DNA of 64,000 nucleotides from Candidatus Anaerostipes excrementavium (lineage in GTDB: Bacteria > Bacillota > Clostridia > Lachnospirales > Lachnospiraceae). The stretch spans positions 1 through 64,000 of the forward strand of contig DXEM01000005.1 of the NCBI GenBank assembly GCA_019114985.1. Reading direction: 5' to 3'. The position numbers and the translations under genes were made by a program. Of this stretch, positions 33,757-42,361 are shown piece by piece; within the stretch, counting starts at the first letter, position 1, and each line of letters starts with the position of its first letter. A model generated the notes under the pieces. The model had not been told where the DNA came from and did not search any database. It was given only the letters and a program-made list of their open reading frames with translations.

Positions 33757-35340
33757 ATGAGAAAAGATGATAAGAAAATAAATAAATGGGCCTTTTGGCC
33801 GGCGATTGTAATATTGATTGGATTTATTCTGGCAGGAATTATATGGACAGAGCAGGTAGGGGCAATCATGACAAAGCTTCTGTACGCAATGGCAGATTAT
33901 TTTGGAGCATATATTAATATATTATCGTTAGTATTCATTGTCTTATGTGTTGTGTTTATTATAAGCAGATATGGGGATGTTGTTATTGGCGGTGAAAATG
34001 CAAAACCGGAATATAATATGGCAAGCTGGTGTGCGATGTCGATTTGTTCAGGGATAGGTACGGGATTGCTATTTTGGGCAATGGGGGAACCGATTTTTCA
34101 TTATATGAGTACACCAATGGCAATTGGAGAAGCAGGAACAAGGAGAGCTGGTATTTTTGCGGTTGCTCAGGCGATGTGGGATTGGAGTTTCGTGCAATAT
34201 AGTATGTATGCAATTTGCGGAGCAGCGTTTGCAATTATTTGTTATAACAGAAAAAAGAGTCTTTCATTTAATTCAATTGTTGAATGCGTAACGGGAAAGA
34301 AAATTAAATGGCTAAATACACTTGTGACAGCGATTGTAATTTTTTGCCTTATGGGAGCAACATCGAACTCTATGGGAGTAGGATTGATGCAGATTGGAGC
34401 AGGTCTTGAAGCGGCATTGGGAATCCCGCAGTCAGCATTGTCCTGGCTGGGAGCAGCAATATTTGTAACGGTGATATTTGTATTATCTTGTGTATCGGGA
34501 ATCGGAAAAGGGTTAAAGTTAATATCATCCGCATGTATGTATTTTTTCTTTTTCTTGCTGGCATATGTGTTTATATTTGGAAATACTCAGTTTATTACCA
34601 AGATTACTTCTGAGTCTATTGGATTTCTTGTTGATAATTTTGGGACAATGACAACGATGACAAACGTGATGACAAACAATGAAAAATGGTTTGCAGACTG
34701 GATTGTTCAATATTGGGCGTCATTTATTGTATATGCGCCGGTAATAGGTATGTTTCTGGCGCGTATGGGAAGAGGACGGAAAGTTCGAACGTTTATGCTG
34801 GTACAGATACTGGTGCCGTCTATTTTTTGTATTGTATGGATCGGAATTTTTGGAGGACAGACAATTTTTCTGCAAACATCAGGTACTTTAGATGTATGGT
34901 CAGCGGTAAATGAGTTAGGAATGCAGGCAACTGTGTTCCAGATTTTAAATACTCTTCCGTTTGGAAAAGTGATTACACTTTTGTTTTTATGTACAGTTAC
35001 TTTGAGTTTTTGTACATTGGCAGACCCAATGTCTTCCGTAGCTGCAACGTTGTCAGTGAATAATATATCAGCGGATGATGAGCCGCCAAAAAAACAGAAG
35101 GTGCTTGTAGGATGTATTCTGGGAGGAACAGCATATACATTGGTTGCGACAGGTGGTATTAATTCTGTAAAGGGGTTGTTTACTTTGGTGGGATTACTGC
35201 AAAGCATCGTATTAATTATGTGTGCTGTTGTCTTGTTTAAATATGGGAAAAAATGCTATTACCTTCCAAACTCCGGATATATTCAAGATAAAAAAGAAAG
35301 TACAGATAAAAAATCGTTTGAAGATAAGAGAGAAGATTGA
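33757..35340 (+). CDS. BCCT-family transporter (betaine/carnitine/choline type)
   Basis: A 527-residue membrane protein with about 12 helices. The BCCT hallmark is MSICSGIGTGLLFWAMGEP (about residues 90-110), followed by the Trp-rich substrate region (QAMWDWSFVQYSMYA). These carriers take up quaternary ammonium or imino-acid-like compounds, coupled to sodium or protons or by exchange. The ATG at 33757 is preferred, with AAGG 7 bases upstream; a GTG at 33751 is possible. Next to RidA and an imino-acid enzyme set, it is likely to import the catabolised substrate rather than an osmolyte. The sequence does not identify the substrate. Confidence 0.88.
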   Translation: MRKDDKKINKWAFWPAIVILIGFILAGIIWTEQVGAIMTKLLYAMADYFGAYINILSLVFIVLCVVFIISRYGDVVIGGENAKPEYNMASWCAMSICSGIGTGLLFWAMGEPIFHYMSTPMAIGEAGTRRAGIFAVAQAMWDWSFVQYSMYAICGAAFAIICYNRKKSLSFNSIVECVTGKKIKWLNTLVTAIVIFCLMGATSNSMGVGLMQIGAGLEAALGIPQSALSWLGAAIFVTVIFVLSCVSGIGKGLKLISSACMYFFFFLLAYVFIFGNTQFITKITSESIGFLVDNFGTMTTMTNVMTNNEKWFADWIVQYWASFIVYAPVIGMFLARMGRGRKVRTFMLVQILVPSIFCIVWIGIFGGQTIFLQTSGTLDVWSAVNELGMQATVFQILNTLPFGKVITLLFLCTVTLSFCTLADPMSSVAATLSVNNISADDEPPKKQKVLVGCILGGTAYTLVATGGINSVKGLFTLVGLLQSIVLIMCAVVLFKYGKKCYYLPNSGYIQDKKESTDKKSFEDKRED

Positions 35341-35351
35341 GGCAATAGAGA

Positions 35352-36185
35352 ATGAAAAAAGAATTATGTATAAAAGAAGGAGTAACAATACTGAAAATAG
35401 TAATTGGCTGTTTTCTATATGCGTTGTCTGTCGTATTGTTTATTGATCCGGCACAAATTATTCCGGGATCTGTAACAGGAATCGGAGTAGTGGTGAAAGC
35501 CCTGACAGGATTTCCGATTGGTACATTAAGTATTATAATAAATGTTCCGTTAGTAATTATTGGAACAATCATATTGGGAAAACGTCTTTTAATCTATACT
35601 GGAATAACAGTATTGTTATCTTCGCTTATGATTGACTGGCTTACATTTTTAAAACCTTTTACAGAAGACCTTTTATTGGCATCTGTTTTTGGAGGTGTGA
35701 TAATGGGAATTGGGTTGGGGATGATTTTGGATGCAGGAGGGACAACCGGGGGAACAACAGTTGTAGGAAGACTTGTACTGAAGAAATTTCCGCACATTCC
35801 AATGGGAACAATCTTGCTGATTGGTGATTTTATCATTATAACCGTGGGATCGTTATTGCTAAAAGATTGGGATCTTTTATTGTATTCCATTATTGATCTG
35901 TATATTTGTGTAGTGGCTCTGGATAAAGTGATGTATGGATTTAAAATCAATAGTTTCGCAGAAATACGAACAGAAAATCAAATAGAGGTGGAAATTGCAC
36001 TATCAAAGGCCGGATTTAAAAATGTAAGAGTTGAAAAAAATTGCAGAATTGTAGTAATTTGCAGGAAAAAAGAGGTAAGTAAAATTCAGCATATCGTTTT
36101 GGCAATTGACTCTAGGGCAAGCTGTACAGCATATGACATAGACTATTCATTTGGAAATTTGTACAAAGGCTATGTAGAGGAATAA
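35352..36185 (+). CDS. YitT-family membrane protein
   Basis: A 277-residue protein with about five N-terminal transmembrane helices (YitT_membrane, formerly DUF161), including the motif GMILDAGGTTGGTTVVGRLV near residue 120. A cytoplasmic C-terminal DUF2179 domain follows (about residues 205-275). The function of the family is unknown; a transport or efflux role is often guessed. It begins 12 bases after the BCCT stop and probably belongs to the ridA-BCCT transcript. No island-specific function can be assigned. Confidence 0.88.
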   Translation: MKKELCIKEGVTILKIVIGCFLYALSVVLFIDPAQIIPGSVTGIGVVVKALTGFPIGTLSIIINVPLVIIGTIILGKRLLIYTGITVLLSSLMIDWLTFLKPFTEDLLLASVFGGVIMGIGLGMILDAGGTTGGTTVVGRLVLKKFPHIPMGTILLIGDFIIITVGSLLLKDWDLLLYSIIDLYICVVALDKVMYGFKINSFAEIRTENQIEVEIALSKAGFKNVRVEKNCRIVVICRKKEVSKIQHIVLAIDSRASCTAYDIDYSFGNLYKGYVEE

Positions 36186-36220
36186 ATGTCATCTTGAAAC
36201 ATCAAGAGATTGTAAATGAT

Positions 36221-36282
36221 ATACTCCCTTCTAAGCAGACAAGTGGAATAATAAAAAAGTTTGTTTGCTTAAGAGGGAGTAT
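36221..36282. terminator. Long imperfect hairpin between convergent genes
   Basis: A 22-base arm at 36221-36242 (ATACTCCCTTCTAAGCAGAC plus AA) pairs with 36261-36282, except for a two-base internal mismatch and one wobble; the loop is 18 bases. There is no adjacent T run. It lies between the YitT gene and the convergent LysR gene and probably terminates or insulates both. Confidence 0.6.
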
Positions 36283-36328
36283 ATTTATGTCAAAGGAATA
36301 TGAGACGGGCGGTTTGAAGAAGCAAAAA

Positions 36329-37231
36329 TTAATAAGTGAAATTCTTTGCCCAGTTTTTGATATGAGATAAAAAAACATTTGCCGAAGCAGAGGTATAGTA
36401 AGTATCATTTGTAGCAATTACAAGTGAGCGGTAATAATGTTCTTTAAAAGGTCGGATTAATACATTTGCGTGGTTTGGAATACTATCAAGGAAAAACTTT
36501 GAAAAAATACCGACACCAAATCCTGCTTCAATCATTTTTAATGCTACCATTTCATCGTAAATCTCCAGTTTATGGTCAGGATGAATTTGAAGAGCGTTAA
36601 TGATATTGCCGATTTCGAAATTAAATTTTTCGCCGGAAAGAATGTAAGTCATATTTTTGTAGTCGTGTATAGAAATTGAACTTGAAGATGAGAGTTCATG
36701 GTCAATGGGCAATACAGCCATAAATTCGTCCTTTATTACTTCTTCAAAATTAAATTCCAGTACAGAATCTTTCGAGGTGAAAGCGACATCAATATCACCA
36801 TTAGATAATTTGGTGTATATTTCATCTTGATTTCCGGTGAAGATATCAAATTTGATATGAGGATGCTGATCGGAAAAATCTTTGAGTATTCCCGGAAGAT
36901 ATGTAACGGCAAAACTAAAAAAGGATCCTATACGGACAGTTCCGTATTCTGACTTTGTCATTGCATCAGATAAGTGCGATAAATTTTCCTGTGCACGCTT
37001 CATCATCTCCAATGACTGAATCACGTTTTGAGCGACTGGAAGCAGCTTTACCCCGGAATTTGTACGTTTAAAAAGAGGAAAGCCCATCTCGGTCTCAAAT
37101 GCTTTGATTGCCTGACTGACTGCAGATTGACTGTAATTTAAATTTTGTGCAGTTTTTGTAAAATTCTGAGTCTTACACACATCTAAAATAATATCATATT
37201 TGTTCAAATTGTTATATCCTCGATTCTGCAT
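36329..37231 (-). CDS. LysR-family transcriptional regulator
   Basis: A 300-residue LysR regulator. The N-terminal winged helix-turn-helix (about 10-68) includes NFTKTAQNLNYSQSAVSQAIKAFETEMG. The C-terminal substrate-binding domain (about 95-295) is a periplasmic-binding-protein-like fold that senses a small-molecule inducer. The ATG at 37231 has no ribosome binding site, whereas a TTG at 37207 (NKYDIILDV onward) has GAGG 10 bases upstream and may be the real start. It is divergent from the cyclodeaminase-family gene. A perfect CTTAT-N7-ATAAG site lies in that gap and another lies before the racemase-family gene, so it probably activates both when the substrate is present. Confidence 0.92.
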   Translation of the reverse strand: MQNRGYNNLNKYDIILDVCKTQNFTKTAQNLNYSQSAVSQAIKAFETEMGFPLFKRTNSGVKLLPVAQNVIQSLEMMKRAQENLSHLSDAMTKSEYGTVRIGSFFSFAVTYLPGILKDFSDQHPHIKFDIFTGNQDEIYTKLSNGDIDVAFTSKDSVLEFNFEEVIKDEFMAVLPIDHELSSSSSISIHDYKNMTYILSGEKFNFEIGNIINALQIHPDHKLEIYDEMVALKMIEAGFGVGIFSKFFLDSIPNHANVLIRPFKEHYYRSLVIATNDTYYTSASANVFLSHIKNWAKNFTY

Positions 37232-37338
37232 TTTTTAACAAATTAGTGTTATATTTATTATCTGAAAAAAGGCGAATGATGTCAAGAATAAAGTGGAAAT
37301 ACAGGAAAAGATGGCATATGAATAATGTCGGATATTAG

Positions 37339-37479
37339 AATACTTATGGCCAAAATAAGATTTAATGATTGCCAAACCTTTTAGTTTAAGAGAAGTCATA
37401 CATTGGTTCTGCTATAAGAAAAAACGGAAACGGCGATCAAGTATTGTTAGTTTATTAACAAAGAATTTGAGCTTATAAT
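37339..37479 (+). promoter_or_regulatory. LysR-type regulatory region of the cyclodeaminase-family gene
   Basis: CTTAT-N7-ATAAG (37343-37359), the conserved block TATAAGAAAA-NNN-GGAAACGG-N-GATCAA (37413-37440) and TATAAT (37474-37479) repeat the arrangement before the racemase-family gene. The distance from the conserved block to the -10 box is the same in both copies. TTGTTA (37444-37449) and TAACAA (37456-37461) form an extra palindrome where a -35 box would be. The rest of the 37232-37549 gap holds no gene. Confidence 0.72.
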
Positions 37480-37549
37480 TCTTAATAAATCAAGCTTGAT
37501 TAAAGTGATTTGGGAAAGCTTAGAATGTAGAAGAAAGGACATAGGAACT

Positions 37550-38527
37550 ATGAAGTTGTTTTCAGAAGAACAAGTAAAACAAGTTTTGAATATGAAAATG
37601 GTCATTTCAGCAATTAAAGAAGCATATATCGAATGCCAGCAAGGTAAATTGTATGCTGGAAAACGTATTTTTATGCCAATTAGAGGGGAGGAAAATGTAG
37701 GACAATGGTTGGTTGCAAATTGTACAGATAAGCCGTTTTTTGGTTCAAAATTTTCATCAGTATTCCCGAAAAATATTAAAAAGGGACTGCCGAGTACACT
37801 TTCAAAAATCAGTCTGTATTCAGCGGAAACAGGAGATTTATTAGCTATTATAGATGCAAACTATTTGACTGCGATTAAAACAGGCGGCAGCGCGGCGGTA
37901 GCCACTGATTTGATGGCAAGGAAAGATGCTTCAAAACTGGCAGTTATAGGTACAGGATTACAAGCTTATTCACAGGTTTTAGCAATTCAGGAAGTGAGAA
38001 GTATATCAAAATTATACGTCTATGATTTGGATGCAGAACGTATCAATAATTTTTGCAAAATGATTGAGCCGGTAAGAAATCGTTCGTATGAAATAATCGC
38101 GGCACCTTCTGCTGATAGTTGTGTTGCGGATGCGGATATAGTTTGTACATGTACAACGTCTTCGAAACCGGTTTTTCAGGGAGAGATGCTGCAGGAAGGA
38201 ACTCATGTGAATGCAATCGGTTCTTTTACATCTTTTATGCAGGAGATTGATGAAGAAACAGTAATACGATCAGCTAAAATTATCACAGAGCATGTGGAAG
38301 GGGTATGGGAGGCTGCCGGAGATATTATTATCCCGTTTCAAAAAGGAATGATAACGAAGGATAAGGTGACAGGTACAGTTGGTGAAGTATTGACAGGGAA
38401 AATATCCCGGAGAGAAAGCAATCAAGAAATTACGCTGTATGAAAGTGTTGGTTCAGGTGTATTGGACATTGCACTCTCGATTGAAGTATATAATAAATTA
38501 AGCAAAGAAAAAAAGGAGGAGAGATAG
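37550..38527 (+). CDS. Ornithine cyclodeaminase/mu-crystallin family NAD(P)-dependent enzyme
   Basis: A 325-residue Rossmann enzyme. The family includes ornithine cyclodeaminase, delta-1-pyrroline-2-carboxylate reductase, ketimine reductases and some alanine dehydrogenases. The dinucleotide motif VIGTGLQAYSQVLA lies near residue 127, with the family pattern LLAIIDANYLTAIKTGGSAAVAT before it (around residue 100, containing the conserved Lys) and the ADADIVCTCTTSSKPVF segment after it. The ATG at 37550 gives the standard length and has AAAGGA upstream; the frame remains open back to 37496. In hydroxyproline and proline islands such enzymes reduce the cyclic imine to proline, which would fit here, but ketimine reduction or an amino acid dehydrogenase role is possible. 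An MFS transporter follows after 3 bases. Confidence 0.88.
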   Translation: MKLFSEEQVKQVLNMKMVISAIKEAYIECQQGKLYAGKRIFMPIRGEENVGQWLVANCTDKPFFGSKFSSVFPKNIKKGLPSTLSKISLYSAETGDLLAIIDANYLTAIKTGGSAAVATDLMARKDASKLAVIGTGLQAYSQVLAIQEVRSISKLYVYDLDAERINNFCKMIEPVRNRSYEIIAAPSADSCVADADIVCTCTTSSKPVFQGEMLQEGTHVNAIGSFTSFMQEIDEETVIRSAKIITEHVEGVWEAAGDIIIPFQKGMITKDKVTGTVGEVLTGKISRRESNQEITLYESVGSGVLDIALSIEVYNKLSKEKKEER

Positions 38528-38530
38528 AAT

Positions 38531-39829
38531 ATGGATTATAAAAATGCACCCCTTTCTAAAATACATAAATATGTTTTTCTATGTTTTATATTAGGACAGA
38601 TTGCCTGCGGCTATGCATTGGGAATCGCAGGTACTGCGGTAACAGCAGCTATTGAGCCCTTAAAATTAAATAGTTTTTGGGTTGGCCTTTTGGGAGCAGG
38701 AACATTAATTGGATTAATGGGGAGTATTGTAATTGGGAATATTGCAGATAAAGCAGGCAGAAAACTCCTCTTTTATGTCGATATGATTTTGTTTACAGGA
38801 ATTTCACTGCTGCAGTTTGTTGTGACAGAACCAGGATTATTGTTGGTGCTCCGAATTGGGTTGGGAATCACGATTGCAATTGATTACACAGTTGGCAGCG
38901 CATTATTGACAGAGTGGTTTCCAAGAAAGCAGAGCGCAAGATTCCAAAGTTTGCTGATTATATTTTGGACAATTGGATTTGTCGCATCATATTTTGTAGG
39001 AATATCAATTAATGGCTCTGGAGATAGTACTTGGAAATATATTTTTATTTCATCGGCTATACCGGGGCTTGTTACTGCCGTTGTAAGATTGATTGTTAGA
39101 GTTCCAGAGTCACCAAGCTGGCTTGCAGCAGTAGGAAGGAAAGAAGAAGCTGATTGTCTGGTAAAACAATATTTAAGCAAAGAATATATCGTAATGAACG
39201 TTGTGAAGGCAGAGGAAGTCGAAAAAGTGTCATGGACAGAACTGTTTGATAAGAAAAACAGAAGAAACACGATGGTAGGGGGACTTTTCTATGCGTGTCA
39301 GGTTTTTCCATACTTTGGCGTAAGCATATTCATTCCTATACTTGTCGAAAATATGAATATGACAAACCCGAATGCATCAGGAGCGATATATAATATTTTT
39401 GTAGGAATTGGTGCAGTGGCAGGTGTTATCCTGTTTGATAGAATATCCAGAAGAGCTTTTTTAATATCTACATTTTATATTTCTGCGATTGCGGCATTGG
39501 GTATTGTTTTGGGACAGCATGCACCTATGGCATTTACAATGGTATGTTTTTCGGTGTTTGCAATCGGAATGTCAATTTCAGTTGTTGCAGAAAACCCATA
39601 TCCCCCAGAATTATTTGATACACGACTGCGTGCGTCCGGTGTTGGTGCAGTAATTGCAATGAGCAGGATAGGTGCAGCGCTTGGTACATTTTTGCTGCCA
39701 ATTATCGTAGACAAAGCAGGAGTATATGTGACGCTGATTGTTTGTATGGCGATTTTGTTAGTGGGTGGTATTGTTTGCCAGTTCTATGCTCCGGAAACTT
39801 CTTTGAAATATCGGGCAGATGGAAAATAA
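38531..39829 (+). CDS. MFS transporter
   Basis: A 432-residue transporter with about 12 helices and a charged central loop near residues 200-235. The MFS motif between helices 2 and 3 is recognisable as GNIADKAGRKLLFYVDMI (about residue 75), and the second-half equivalent as FDRISRRAFLIS. The overall pattern resembles the sugar-porter and aromatic-acid (AAHS) branches, which also carry organic and amino acids. It is translationally close to the cyclodeaminase-family gene and under the same LysR-type promoter, so it probably imports the same substrate or exports a product. It ends the island, with a strong terminator at 39874. Confidence 0.88.
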   Translation: MDYKNAPLSKIHKYVFLCFILGQIACGYALGIAGTAVTAAIEPLKLNSFWVGLLGAGTLIGLMGSIVIGNIADKAGRKLLFYVDMILFTGISLLQFVVTEPGLLLVLRIGLGITIAIDYTVGSALLTEWFPRKQSARFQSLLIIFWTIGFVASYFVGISINGSGDSTWKYIFISSAIPGLVTAVVRLIVRVPESPSWLAAVGRKEEADCLVKQYLSKEYIVMNVVKAEEVEKVSWTELFDKKNRRNTMVGGLFYACQVFPYFGVSIFIPILVENMNMTNPNASGAIYNIFVGIGAVAGVILFDRISRRAFLISTFYISAIAALGIVLGQHAPMAFTMVCFSVFAIGMSISVVAENPYPPELFDTRLRASGVGAVIAMSRIGAALGTFLLPIIVDKAGVYVTLIVCMAILLVGGIVCQFYAPETSLKYRADGK

Positions 39830-39873
39830 ACAAAGGATTTTGCTGTGGAAGAACAGAAATATATAACTGAGAG

Positions 39874-39903
39874 AAGATGGTTGTTAGCCATCTTTTTCTT
39901 TTT
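39874..39903 (+). terminator. Intrinsic terminator at the end of the catabolic island
   Basis: AAGATGG (39874-39880) and CCATCTT (39888-39894) with loop TTGTTAG, followed by TTTCTTTTT. Confidence 0.85.
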
Positions 39904-39945
39904 AGGGGAATCATATTAGAGAAAAATCACAATGCTGTGATAAAG

Positions 39946-39974
39946 TTTCCTGCCTTTTTTGTTTTTGTTATAAT
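39946..39974 (+). promoter_or_regulatory. Extended -10 promoter of the second TCS module
   Basis: TATAAT at 39969-39974 is preceded by TG at 39966-39967 (extended -10), with a weak TTTCCT 17 bases upstream. GTTAT-AATG-ATAAC overlaps it as a short palindrome. Confidence 0.5.
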
Positions 39975-40015
39975 GATAACAGAGAAAACTGCAATAGAGG
40001 CATTGGAGGTATGGT

Positions 40016-40684
40016 ATGAAAAAGATTTTGATCGTTGAAGACGATCGAGAGTTAAATGAAGGAATTGCTTTTCATATAAAGAAGACAGGATATCAGCCGA
40101 TCCAGACATATGATTTAAGAACTGCCGGACTTATGTTTCGAGAAGAAAAACCGGACCTGATTTTATTGGATGTTTGTCTTCCGGATGGAGAAGGCTTTCA
40201 GTTTTGCCGGCAAATCAAGGCAAAGAAAGATATCCCTATTTTATTTATTACGGCACGCGATTTAGAGGAAGATGCGCTGAAAGGATACGAATATGGTGCA
40301 GATGATTATGTTATAAAACCGTTCTCTGTGCGAGTCTTGATGAAGAAAATAGATGTCGTTCTTCAAAAAAGTCCAAGAAAGGAATCAGAAGTTTTTGATG
40401 ACGGTTTTTTATCCATTGATTTTCCTGCAATGAAAGTGAAAGTAAAGGGGGAGGAATGTTCCATTACTCCGACTGAATTTAAACTGCTGCGTACGATGAT
40501 AGAAAATAGAGGACAGCTCATGACATATAACGTGCTGCTGGATCGTTTGTGGGATTCCAATGGACAGTTTGTGGATAAACATGCCCTCGCTGTCAATATC
40601 AACCGTCTGCGAAAGAAGATCGAAGATGAAGAACATAAATATATTACTAACGTGTATGGGATGGGATATCAATGGGTGAAATGA
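40016..40684 (+). CDS. OmpR-family response regulator of the second TCS/ABC module
   Basis: A 222-residue response regulator. The receiver domain (about 1-115) has the acidic pair VEDDREL, the phosphoacceptor Asp in ILLDVCLPDGEG, Thr in FITARD and Lys in VIKPFS. The DNA-binding winged helix covers about 125-220, including ITPTEFKLLRTMIENRGQLM. The ATG follows a TTGGAGGTAT site. The kinase gene begins inside its last codons (a 13-base overlap). The gene order of regulator, kinase, ABC ATPase and FtsX-type permease resembles BceRS-BceAB antimicrobial peptide resistance loci. Confidence 0.92.
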   Translation: MKKILIVEDDRELNEGIAFHIKKTGYQPIQTYDLRTAGLMFREEKPDLILLDVCLPDGEGFQFCRQIKAKKDIPILFITARDLEEDALKGYEYGADDYVIKPFSVRVLMKKIDVVLQKSPRKESEVFDDGFLSIDFPAMKVKVKGEECSITPTEFKLLRTMIENRGQLMTYNVLLDRLWDSNGQFVDKHALAVNINRLRKKIEDEEHKYITNVYGMGYQWVK

Positions 40685-41598
40685 TCGTAATCATAGTTCT
40701 TTTAGCCGCTCTATGCATAATAAGCAGCAAGTTCTATTTTTTAAAAAAAGATGTGTATGATTTTGGGAGATATTTGGATGAATGTCTGGATCAAATGATT
40801 TCCGGGAAAGAAATGCGGCAGATGGAGGAAGCGGAAGAATCCATGTGGGGGAAGACATATGATAAATTAAAAAAACTGGATTATATCTGGAAAAAACAAC
40901 GCAAAAAAAGTATCGATGACAAAAGAAAAATGAAAGAATTGATTTCTGATATTTCTCATCAGACGAGAACCCCGGCGGCTAATATGAAATTATATTTGGA
41001 AATTCTTAAACAGGAAGATCTAACCCAGGAAGAGCGAACTTATTATTTGGAAAAACTGGAAATGCAGGAAGAAAAACTGGAATTTTTTATGGAAAGTCTT
41101 GTGAAAATGTCGCGTTTGGAATCAGAGGTTTTAACGCTTCATATGGATGATCGTGCGGTCAGTGTGACACTTGGAAAGGCCGTTGCGGCGATTGTTCCAA
41201 AAGCGCAAAAAAAGCAGATCTCAATCTATGTCGACTGTGAGGAATTCATTCGACTGTATCATGATGCAAAATGGACAGAAGAAGCTATTTTTAATTTGTT
41301 AGACAATGCGGTAAAGTATACAGAACCGAAAGGAAAGATTCGAATTTCTGTGAAAGAACAGGAAATTTATACAAAGATCAGTGTTTGTGACACAGGAAAA
41401 GGAATCGAGCAAAGCCGTCAGGCAGAAATCTTCCAAAGATTTTACCGAGAGCCGGAGGTCTATCAGGAGGAAGGGATCGGAATCGGGCTGTATCTGGCAA
41501 GAAAGATCATTACGATGCAGAATGGATACATGGAGGTACACTCGGAGCCTGGGAAAGGATCAGAATTTCAGATTTATCTGCCAAGGGAGGAATTGTAA
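40672..41598 (+). CDS. Sensor histidine kinase of the second TCS/ABC module
   Basis: A 308-residue kinase with one short N-terminal hydrophobic segment (MIVIIVLLAALCIISSKFYF) and no sizeable external domain, so direct ligand sensing is unlikely and sensing via the adjacent transporter is plausible. The HisKA motif SDISHQTRTPAANMKLYLEI lies near residue 95. HATPase_c has the N box NLLDNAVKYTEPKG, the G1 box CDTGKGIEQSRQ and the G2 box GIGIGLYLARKI. The start overlaps the regulator gene, indicating coupled translation. Confidence 0.92.
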   Translation: MGEMIVIIVLLAALCIISSKFYFLKKDVYDFGRYLDECLDQMISGKEMRQMEEAEESMWGKTYDKLKKLDYIWKKQRKKSIDDKRKMKELISDISHQTRTPAANMKLYLEILKQEDLTQEERTYYLEKLEMQEEKLEFFMESLVKMSRLESEVLTLHMDDRAVSVTLGKAVAAIVPKAQKKQISIYVDCEEFIRLYHDAKWTEEAIFNLLDNAVKYTEPKGKIRISVKEQEIYTKISVCDTGKGIEQSRQAEIFQRFYREPEVYQEEGIGIGLYLARKIITMQNGYMEVHSEPGKGSEFQIYLPREEL

Positions 41599-41681
41599 CA
41601 GAATCGTGATCATTGGAAAATGAGACTATTTTGAGAGAATTGGCTGTTATGCTTGTAATATGAAAGAAAGGAGAAAAGAAG

Positions 41682-42356
41682 ATGAAACAGTGGATGGTAA
41701 AAACAGAAAATCTAAAAAAATATTACAAGCTGGGCAATCATACGGTAAAGGCTTTGGATGGAGTCAATTTTTTAGCAGAAGACGGAGAATTTGTTTCCAT
41801 CATCGGAAAATCCGGCAGCGGCAAAAGTACACTCCTTCATTTGATTGGGGGATTGGATACGCCTACGGAAGGGAAGGTATGGATCGGCGGAAGAGAGCTT
41901 TCCGGAATTCATCGGGAAAAACTTGCAGTATTTCGCAGAAGAAATATTGGATTTATTTTTCAAAATTATAATTTAGTCCCGGATTTAAATGTTTATGAAA
42001 ATATTATCCTGCCTTCGGAACTTGACGGAGCGCCTGTAGACGAAGATTTGGTGGAGGAAGTTCTGTGTTGCTTAAAACTGCAGGATAAAAGAGAAGCGAT
42101 GCCCAATACGCTGTCCGGCGGACAGCAGCAAAGAGCGGCAATCGCCAGAGCGCTTGTGATGAAGCCATTGCTTGTCTTGGCAGACGAGCCAACCGGAAAT
42201 TTGGATACGGAGACGAGTCATGATGTCATTGGTTTGTTAAAAACAATGGCGAAACGGTTTCAGCAGACATTGGTTGTTATTACTCATGATCAGGATATTG
42301 CCCAGATGGCGGATCGGATCATTCATATGCGGGATGGGAAAATCGGAAAGGGGTGA
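41682..42356 (+). CDS. ABC transporter ATP-binding protein (MacB/BceA type)
   Basis: A 224-residue ATPase. Walker A is GKSGSGKSTLLHLIGG near residue 43, the signature is LSGGQQQRAAIARAL, Walker B is LLVLADEPTGNLD, and the H-loop is VVITHDQDIAQ. It is the compact form that energises FtsX-type permeases in lipoprotein release and peptide-antibiotic resistance. AAAGGAG precedes the ATG, and the permease gene follows with overlap. The gap of 83 bases after the kinase may contain a separate promoter regulated by the two-component system, but none is clear. Confidence 0.92.
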   Translation: MKQWMVKTENLKKYYKLGNHTVKALDGVNFLAEDGEFVSIIGKSGSGKSTLLHLIGGLDTPTEGKVWIGGRELSGIHREKLAVFRRRNIGFIFQNYNLVPDLNVYENIILPSELDGAPVDEDLVEEVLCCLKLQDKREAMPNTLSGGQQQRAAIARALVMKPLLVLADEPTGNLDTETSHDVIGLLKTMAKRFQQTLVVITHDQDIAQMADRIIHMRDGKIGKG

Positions 42357-42361
42357 TGGCC

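Noticed and set aside
36221-36282. MITE-like mobile element
   Set aside because: No flanking target-site duplication and no second copy noticed in the window.
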